From an uncultured Bacteroidota bacterium (GTDB lineage Bacteria; Bacteroidota; Bacteroidia; Chitinophagales; Chitinophagaceae): a stretch of 38,780 nt of DNA. The stretch is taken from NCBI GenBank assembly GCA_903831575.1, contig CAIKYB010000014.1, positions 1 to 38,780 of the forward strand. Reading direction: 5' to 3'. How positions within the stretch are numbered: position 1 is the stretch's first letter; each line of letters opens with the position of its first letter. Of the stretch, positions 33,672 through 38,780 are shown in pieces. A program made the translations under genes and the position numbers. The notes under the pieces were generated by a model, which searched no databases, had not been told where the DNA came from, and saw only the letters and a program-made list of their open reading frames with translations.

Positions 33672-34799
33672 TTGAGGGTTGTATTTACCATAGATAGTTT
33701 TGTTCAAGGAGGCACAGAACAAAGTATAGCAGATTTAATTAAGAATTTTTCTAATGATATTGAAGTTACTGTTATATACTTTTATCCTAAGCACGAGTTA
33801 TTATCTACGTTCCAGCAATTGAATATCGATATTATTTTTCTTGATTTAAAAGGAAAATATGATTGGGTAAAAGGGGTAAAAAAACTCAAATCCGTTTTAA
33901 AAAAACTCAATCCTGATCTTGTTGTAAGTTCTTTATACAGAAGTAATATTATTTCCCGAGTTGCTTGTAAAATGACCGACAATATTTTGATTGGAACATT
34001 TGTTACAGACAGTTATAATGAAGCAAGAAGAAAATCATTTAAATGGTTAGGGATATTAAAATATCAAATCACGTGGTTAGTAGACAGGATGACTTCGAAG
34101 TTTACTTACGCATGGATATCTAATAGCAAGTACATTGCTTTGCAAAATCAAAAAAAATTAGGTGTTTCTTTTAATCGTGTTCATGTAATATACAGAGGAA
34201 GAGATTGCACTTCATTAGTAGAATGGAAGCCAATCACTTCAAATGATTTTATTTTTGCCACAATTGGTAGACTCTACGAAAACAAAGGATACATTGAATT
34301 GATTAATGCATTTTCTGCTGTTGTTAATTTTTATCCCAATTCAAAATTGATTATTTATGGAGAAGGTCCTCATAGAAAACAAATAGAAATAATAATCAAC
34401 CAACTTAATTTACATAATTATATTACATTGGCTGGTAACGTTTCAAAAGCTTGGTTAAAATTACATGAAGCCCATTGTTTTATTTTTCCTTCTCGATTTG
34501 AGGGTTTTAGTGGCGCCTTGGTTGAAGCAATGATGACAGGAATTCCAATAATTGCATCAGATATCCCAATGAATTTAGAAGCTGTTGAAAATGAAAAAAC
34601 TGCATTAATTCATCAGGTAAAAGACTCCCATGATATTGCTAATAAAATGAAGCAGATGATTGGCGACTATGATAAGATGATTGAAATGGGAAAAAGAGCA
34701 AGAAAAGTAGCAATAGAAAAATTTGATATTAGAGAAATAGCAGTACAATATGAAAAAACTTTAAAACGAATCGTAAATGAAAATCAGAAAAATTCTTAA
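33672..34799 (+). CDS. GT4 family glycosyltransferase
   Basis: 375 residues from a TTG start (33672). The N-terminal strand and Gly-rich loop MRVVFTIDSFVQGGTEQSIADL are complete only with this start. The C-terminal domain has FIFATIGRLYENKGYIELINAF, KLIIYGEGPHRKQIE, ITLAGNV and the donor-binding HCFIFPSRFEGFSGALVEAMMTGIPIIAS, with the Glu-x7-Glu pair in EGFSGALVE. It ends with the DIREIAVQYEKTLKRI helix usual in this family. It is a cytosolic retaining enzyme of the GT-B fold. It lies 44 bases after asnB and 18 before another GT4. Confidence 0.92.
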   Translation: MRVVFTIDSFVQGGTEQSIADLIKNFSNDIEVTVIYFYPKHELLSTFQQLNIDIIFLDLKGKYDWVKGVKKLKSVLKKLNPDLVVSSLYRSNIISRVACKMTDNILIGTFVTDSYNEARRKSFKWLGILKYQITWLVDRMTSKFTYAWISNSKYIALQNQKKLGVSFNRVHVIYRGRDCTSLVEWKPITSNDFIFATIGRLYENKGYIELINAFSAVVNFYPNSKLIIYGEGPHRKQIEIIINQLNLHNYITLAGNVSKAWLKLHEAHCFIFPSRFEGFSGALVEAMMTGIPIIASDIPMNLEAVENEKTALIHQVKDSHDIANKMKQMIGDYDKMIEMGKRARKVAIEKFDIREIAVQYEKTLKRIVNENQKNS

Positions 34800-34817
34800 T
34801 CAACTCAATTTATATAC

Positions 34818-35951
34818 TTGCGCATTTTATTTATAGATACCAAACCTATTAGAAGGGGCGCTCAAATTTTCTCTCATGATTTAAGCGGTCATTATAGAAA
34901 AACAGGGATAGACGTAAAAAGAATTTATTTATTTAAAAATAATAGTGAGATTACTTTACCTATTGATGAGCAAGATGAACTTTTTGAAGCCAATGAAAAT
35001 AATATTCAAGAAAAAATCTTTACTATACAACCATTAATTTTAATCAAACTTGTTAAGTGTATAAAAAAATATAAACCAGATATAATAATGTTAAATGGTT
35101 CAAAAACTTTAAAATATGGAGCCTTTGCAAAAAAAATTCTAGTAGATAAATATCAGTTTGTCTACAGGGTTATTGATAGTCCTAAATTTTGGAACACTTC
35201 TTTTATCACTAAATTTTATTATAAACACATTGTAATACCATCAATAGATGCAGCTGTTGGAGTTAGTGACGCTAGCTTGACAGATATGAAGAGCTTATAT
35301 GGATTTAATAAAAATGCTACAGTTATTCATAGAGCGGTAAATTTCGAATCATTTCAAAATGTTCCAACTAAAGAAGAGTGCAGAAGACTATTAAATATCA
35401 ATAGTGAAAAGAAAGTCATATTGTTTTTAGGTAATCTAACTTCACAAAAAAGACCTGATCGATTTATTGAAATTATTAAATCACTAACAGATAAATTTCC
35501 TGATGTTCGTGCATGTATAGTGGGAGATGGGCCATTAAAAAGTGCAGTGATAAAGCAGATTAAAAATTATAATCTTGAAGATGTTGTTACTTTATACGGG
35601 TATCAACAACAAGTTGGTAACTATATCTGCGCCTCAGACCTTTTATTATTAACAAGTGATACCGAAGGGCTTCCTGGGGTTGTACCAGAAGCAGGATATT
35701 TTTCTGTTCCGACAATTGCCTCAAATGTTGGTGGCGTAAATGAATGTATTGAAAATGGTGTTTCTGGATTTGTGGTGGAGAAAAATAATATTGCTGATTT
35801 TATACAAAAATCAATCCTACTATTATCTGAAAAAGACAAATTGAATATCATGGGTGTAGCAGCAAAGCACTCTGCAGAAAAAAACTTTAACATCAACAAT
35901 GTTTCTAAATCCTATCTTGATTTTTTTGATTCATTAATTAAAAATAAGTAA
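34818..35951 (+). CDS. GT4 family glycosyltransferase
   Basis: 377 residues from a TTG start (34818), needed for the first strand (MRILFIDTKPIRRGAQIFSHDL). GGSMTL-like loops are replaced by RRGAQIF at the acceptor side. The C-terminal domain has KVILFLGNLTSQKRPDRFIEII, ACIVGDGPL, VTLYGYQ and DLLLLTSDTEGLPGVVPEAGYFSVPTIASNVGGVNE, with the Glu-x7-Glu pair in EGLPGVVPE. The final helix NINNVSKSYLDFFDSL closes the fold. It is the last gene of the plus-strand locus and ends 7 bases from the convergent kdsB stop. Confidence 0.92.
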   Translation: MRILFIDTKPIRRGAQIFSHDLSGHYRKTGIDVKRIYLFKNNSEITLPIDEQDELFEANENNIQEKIFTIQPLILIKLVKCIKKYKPDIIMLNGSKTLKYGAFAKKILVDKYQFVYRVIDSPKFWNTSFITKFYYKHIVIPSIDAAVGVSDASLTDMKSLYGFNKNATVIHRAVNFESFQNVPTKEECRRLLNINSEKKVILFLGNLTSQKRPDRFIEIIKSLTDKFPDVRACIVGDGPLKSAVIKQIKNYNLEDVVTLYGYQQQVGNYICASDLLLLTSDTEGLPGVVPEAGYFSVPTIASNVGGVNECIENGVSGFVVEKNNIADFIQKSILLLSEKDKLNIMGVAAKHSAEKNFNINNVSKSYLDFFDSLIKNK

Positions 35952-35958
35952 GAAGAAA

Positions 35959-36687
35959 TTATTCGGTGCTTTTTAAATATTCTCTTGCTCTCTCTAAATC
36001 CTCTGGCACATCTATTTTCACTCCATCATGTTCAGTTAAAATCATCTTTAGCTGAATTCCATTTTCCAGGTATCTTAAACATTCTATTTTTTCTATTACT
36101 TCTAATGGACTCATTGGCCATTTTGTAAATTGTATTAAAGCATTTTTCCTGAATGCATAAACACCTATATGTTCAAAATAAGTTGGATTAATATTTTGGT
36201 CCCTATGATAAGGAATGACGTTTCTGCTAAAAAATAAAGAATTATTTTTTAGGTCTATTGCTACTTTTACATAATTTGGATTGTTAACTAAATCAATGTC
36301 CTTAAAAACTTTCATTACAGAAGCTACTTGAACTTCTGGTTCATCAAATGCAGTTAATAATTTCATTAATGTTAATTTGTCTATAAAGGGTTCATCACCT
36401 TGTACATTAAGAATAATATCTGCTTCCATATTCTCCGCTACTTCTGCTATTCTATCACTTCCACTTTCGTGATTTTTTTTACTCATGATTGCTTTCCCCC
36501 CATTATTTACTATTTCCTCGTAAATAATTTCACTATCTGTAACGACAATTACCTCATCGAAAAGATTCGTATTTCTAGTATTATCATATGTATGCCTAAT
36601 AACTGTCTTTTCTCCAAGCATTTTCATTAACTTGAAAGGGAATCTTGTCGCAGCATATCGTGCTGGGATTATCGCAATTTTTTTCAT
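35959..36687 (-). CDS. kdsB: 3-deoxy-manno-octulosonate cytidylyltransferase (CMP-Kdo synthetase)
   Basis: 242 residues, the family length. The CTP-binding signature is IIPARYAATRFPFKLM (6-21), followed by VVTDSEIIYEEI (48-59), HESGSDRIAEV (73-83) and NVQGDEPFID (94-103, metal-binding Asp98). SRNVIPYHRD, EHIGVYAFRKNALIQF, EKIECLRYLENG and HDGVKIDVPEDLERA close the pattern. The enzyme makes CMP-Kdo for the inner core of LPS, or for a Kdo linker. It stands alone on the minus strand and converges with the GT4 gene. No other Kdo or lipid A gene is in the window. Confidence 0.95.
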   Translation of the reverse strand: MKKIAIIPARYAATRFPFKLMKMLGEKTVIRHTYDNTRNTNLFDEVIVVTDSEIIYEEIVNNGGKAIMSKKNHESGSDRIAEVAENMEADIILNVQGDEPFIDKLTLMKLLTAFDEPEVQVASVMKVFKDIDLVNNPNYVKVAIDLKNNSLFFSRNVIPYHRDQNINPTYFEHIGVYAFRKNALIQFTKWPMSPLEVIEKIECLRYLENGIQLKMILTEHDGVKIDVPEDLERAREYLKSTE

Positions 36688-36926
36688 TTATAGAATGTAA
36701 TTAAAAAATCTGTAAGTGACTATACTTGTTATCTGATACAAAGAATATATTATTTTATTGAAAACTAACTAAAATCATGCTATTAATAAAAAAATCAGTT
36801 GATTATTTTATATAATTTTACACCACGTTTAGCAATAAAAATAGCTACATCATTGAGTTTATTATACTTTTGAAGTTGATTTCAAATATCAAAACTGTGG
36901 TGCGAGCCCCTAAGCATATCTTATTG
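36688..36926. promoter_or_regulatory. Divergent intergenic region between kdsB and the large exported protein
   Basis: 239 AT-rich bases containing the promoters of both divergent genes. TACTTTTG at 36865-36872 matches the TAnnTTTG -7 consensus on the plus strand, 55 bases before the ATG at 36927, but no TTG is well placed upstream. I see no gene or strong hairpin here. Confidence 0.4.
36865..36872 (+). promoter_or_regulatory. Possible -7 promoter element (TACTTTTG)
   Basis: Exact TAnnTTTG match with a plausible 5' leader (about 45-50 bases) for the exported protein at 36927. The missing -33 box makes it a weak call. Confidence 0.28.
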
Positions 36927-38780
36927 ATGAAATTTTGTTATATAATATTTCTATTTCCTTTTCTATTTCCCTTTTCATCCAATGGACAAGGTATCAATAT
37001 GGCGAATAGCGGAACTGTTACAAATCCGTGTTCATATACTACATTTTATGATAATAATGGAACTTCCAATTATGTAAAAAACTTAAACCAGGTACTTACA
37101 TTTTGTGCACCAGTTGGTCAGTATATTTATTTTAATTTCACTCAATTCTCATTAGAATCCAAAGATACTTTGAAAATTTTCAGAGGTAATAGCACTTCGT
37201 CTCCATTAATTGGAGCTTATACAGGTACAGTTATTCCAGGTTTAGCAATTTCGAATTTAGGAGAGTGCTTAACATTTTCATTCACTTCTAATGCAAGCGG
37301 ACAAGACATTGGATGGACGGCAAATATTACTTGTTCTACAGCTGTTCCAACGCCACCTATTAATGATAATCCATGTAATGCGATATCACTTCCTGTAAAT
37401 TCAAGCTGTTCGTATTCTAACTACAGTAATTTAAATGCAACTGCATCTAACGGAGTTCCTGCTCCAGGGTGTGGATCATATTCCGGTGGAGATGTTTGGT
37501 TTAAGGCTGTAGTTCCTGCAACTGGTACTGTTGTAATAAGTACTCAGGCCGCATCACTTACAGATGGTGCTATGGCAGTTTATAGCGGATCAAATTGTTC
37601 GGCACTATCATTAATTACATGTAATGATGACTTTAATGCACTAATGCCAGCGATCAATTTAACTGGAATAAATCCAGGTGATACACTTTGGATAAGATTT
37701 TGGGAATTTGGAAACGATAATAATGGAACATTTGGAATTTGTGCAAACTCTCCAGTCCCCTCAGTACAAGATTGCCCTGCTGCCATTCCTATTTGCCAAA
37801 ATATTTACAATCAAACAATCTCTTTCTCAGGAACCGGAAATATTCCTACAGAAATAAATTCCGCTAATAGTTGTTTAGGAAGTGGAGAGAAAAATGATGT
37901 ATGGTATACTTTTACTGTTCAGGCTTCTGGAAATTTGAATTTTTCTCTTACTCCCAATAATTTAAGTGATGATTATGATTGGGCTGTTTATAATCTTACC
38001 AATACAAATTGCGCAGCTATTTATACTAACTCCTCATTAAATATAAGTTGTAATTACTCATCTACAACAGGACAAACCGGTACAACAATAGGCTCAACCT
38101 TATCAAATCAGACTGCTGGAGGAACTCCTTTTAATGCCCCAATTCCTGTTCTTATTGGTCAAACTTATGTTATTAATGTTAGTAATTTTTCTGCTACTAC
38201 TAGTGGGTATACTTTGGATTTAGGTAGCTCAACTGCTTCTATATTTGATAATATTCCACCGAGTATACAATCAATCAGTCCGGTTAATATATGTGGGGGC
38301 AGTCAAATAAATCTTGGTTTCTCTGAGAACATACTATGTAGTACAATAGAGAATTCAGATTTTTCCATTTCTGGACCAGGAGGACCTTATAATCTTACTG
38401 CAGTTTCATCTATTAGTTGTACATCAGGAGCAACAACTACTAATAATATAATTTTATCAATTTCGCCACAGTTGAGCTCAGGGACTTTTCAGGTTTGTAT
38501 ACAAAATACATCCATCGCTGATTTATGCGGAAATGTGACACCTGTAGGAGCCACAAGTTGTAAGAGTTTTATTGTTAAATCTGCTACAATATCAACTACA
38601 GTAATCTCAGCTTGTGTGAGCTACACATGGAATGGCACAACTTATTCTTCGAGCAATTCTTATACGAAGATGTTTACCAACGCATCCGGCTGCGATTCAA
38701 CAGCAGTGTTGAGTTTAACAATCAAACAACCAACAACATCAACTACAGCAATCTCAACTTGTGTGAGCTACACATGGAAT
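36927..38780 (+). CDS. Large exported multidomain protein, CUB-like N-terminus and tandem repeats (3' end outside window)
   Basis: The frame stays open from ATG 36927 to the last base (618 codons). It has a signal peptide (MKFCYIIFLFPFLFPFSSNG). A CUB-like domain follows at about residues 25-138: YIYFNFTQFSLESKDTLKIF, then SPLIGAYTG and LTFSFTSNASGQDIGWTANI. Two Cys-rich repeats typical of Bacteroidota surface proteins come next: NDNPCNAISLPVNSSC...GGDVWFKAVVP...DGAMAVYSG, and DCPAAIPIC...NDVWYTFTVQASG. An Ig-like PPSIQSISPVNICGG...LGFSENILC domain leads into CVSYTWNGTTYSSSNSYTK repeats. A T9SS signal is expected at the unseen end. A GTG 30 bases upstream (36897) would lengthen the n-region with RAPKH and cannot be excluded. 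It is divergent from kdsB. Confidence 0.88.
   Translation, partial: MKFCYIIFLFPFLFPFSSNGQGINMANSGTVTNPCSYTTFYDNNGTSNYVKNLNQVLTFCAPVGQYIYFNFTQFSLESKDTLKIFRGNSTSSPLIGAYTGTVIPGLAISNLGECLTFSFTSNASGQDIGWTANITCSTAVPTPPINDNPCNAISLPVNSSCSYSNYSNLNATASNGVPAPGCGSYSGGDVWFKAVVPATGTVVISTQAASLTDGAMAVYSGSNCSALSLITCNDDFNALMPAINLTGINPGDTLWIRFWEFGNDNNGTFGICANSPVPSVQDCPAAIPICQNIYNQTISFSGTGNIPTEINSANSCLGSGEKNDVWYTFTVQASGNLNFSLTPNNLSDDYDWAVYNLTNTNCAAIYTNSSLNISCNYSSTTGQTGTTIGSTLSNQTAGGTPFNAPIPVLIGQTYVINVSNFSATTSGYTLDLGSSTASIFDNIPPSIQSISPVNICGGSQINLGFSENILCSTIENSDFSISGPGGPYNLTAVSSISCTSGATTTNNIILSISPQLSSGTFQVCIQNTSIADLCGNVTPVGATSCKSFIVKSATISTTVISACVSYTWNGTTYSSSNSYTKMFTNASGCDSTAVLSLTIKQPTTSTTAISTCVSYTWN
38592..38780 (+). 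repeat. Start of a 147-bp (49-residue) tandem repeat in the large exported protein
   Basis: The unit beginning TCAACTACAGTAATCTCAGC at 38592 recurs at 38739 after 147 bases (49 codons). The 42 bases of the second unit that fit in the window differ from the first at 2 positions. The protein unit carries CVSYTWNGTTY and ASGCDSTAVLSLTI, a motif seen repeatedly in large Bacteroidota surface proteins. More copies probably follow beyond the edge. Confidence 0.8.

Noticed and set aside
1..38780. CRISPR arrays, tRNA or rRNA genes.
   Set aside because: No regularly spaced repeats with unique spacers, tRNA-like cloverleaf sequence or rRNA-like GC-rich conserved stretch was seen. The only regular repeat is the in-frame coding repeat at 38592.

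Overview
The window looks like a chromosome segment of a low-GC member of the Bacteroidota. The evidence is a giant PKD-repeat protein ending in a type IX secretion (T9SS) type B / CHU_C-like sorting domain, a PorP/SprF-like protein directly behind it, starts without obvious Shine-Dalgarno sequences, and a second large repeat-rich exported protein at the right edge. I cannot assign a genus.

Layout. (1) 2-5742, plus strand: the 3' part of a giant secreted PKD/Ig-like adhesin, then a PorP/SprF partner. (2) 5743-10406, minus strand: a DUF1003 membrane protein and a three-gene tripartite efflux operon transcribed HlyD/EmrA -> EmrB -> TolC. The 336-base gap between DUF1003 and tolC holds a perfect 10-bp-arm inverted repeat. 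(3) 10829-35951, plus strand: a surface-polysaccharide locus of about 25 kb. It has an acyltransferase, a Wzm/Wzt-type ABC exporter whose ATPase carries a C-terminal carbohydrate-recognition-like domain, and about a dozen glycosyltransferases (GT32-like, GT12-like, several GT2, three GT4, one GT61). It also has two membrane-embedded GT-C-like proteins, three SAM methyltransferase-like proteins, a hexapeptide acyltransferase, a WecE-type sugar aminotransferase and an AsnB amidotransferase. (4) 35959-36687, minus strand: kdsB (CMP-Kdo synthesis), ending 7 bases from the last glycosyltransferase. (5) 36927-window end, plus strand: the 5' part of a large exported protein with a CUB-like region, then a tandem repeat that begins just before the window edge.

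How the genes fit together. The ABC exporter implies a glycan finished in the cytoplasm on a lipid carrier and exported whole, with chain-end recognition by the Wzt C-terminal domain. Inside the locus are two sets that resemble Und-P-sugar modules: a DPM1/GtrB/ArnC-like GT2 with two C-terminal membrane helices plus a GT-C-like polytopic protein (18491 with 20214; 21898 with 25609). These suggest additional sugars transferred on the periplasmic side. The second set also contains a WecE-like aminotransferase and an acyltransferase, so its sugar may be an N-acylated 4-amino-4,6-dideoxyhexose. No initiating sugar-1-phosphate transferase, Wzx or Wzy, and no dTDP-sugar rml genes, lie in the window.

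Most striking are signs of recent rearrangement. The three-gene set 18491-21710 is bracketed by two diverged copies of one junction (3' end of a GT4 gene plus 5' start of a GT2 gene). The left copy keeps a whole GT4 and a 40-codon GT2 stub; the right copy keeps a GT4 tail remnant and a whole GT2. This is what insertion of a cassette by homologous recombination, or a tandem duplication, would leave. A second scar is a decayed acyltransferase N-terminus at 26928-27180. A bacterial homologue of animal GM2/GD2 synthase (GT12) at 15068 is the most unusual single enzyme.
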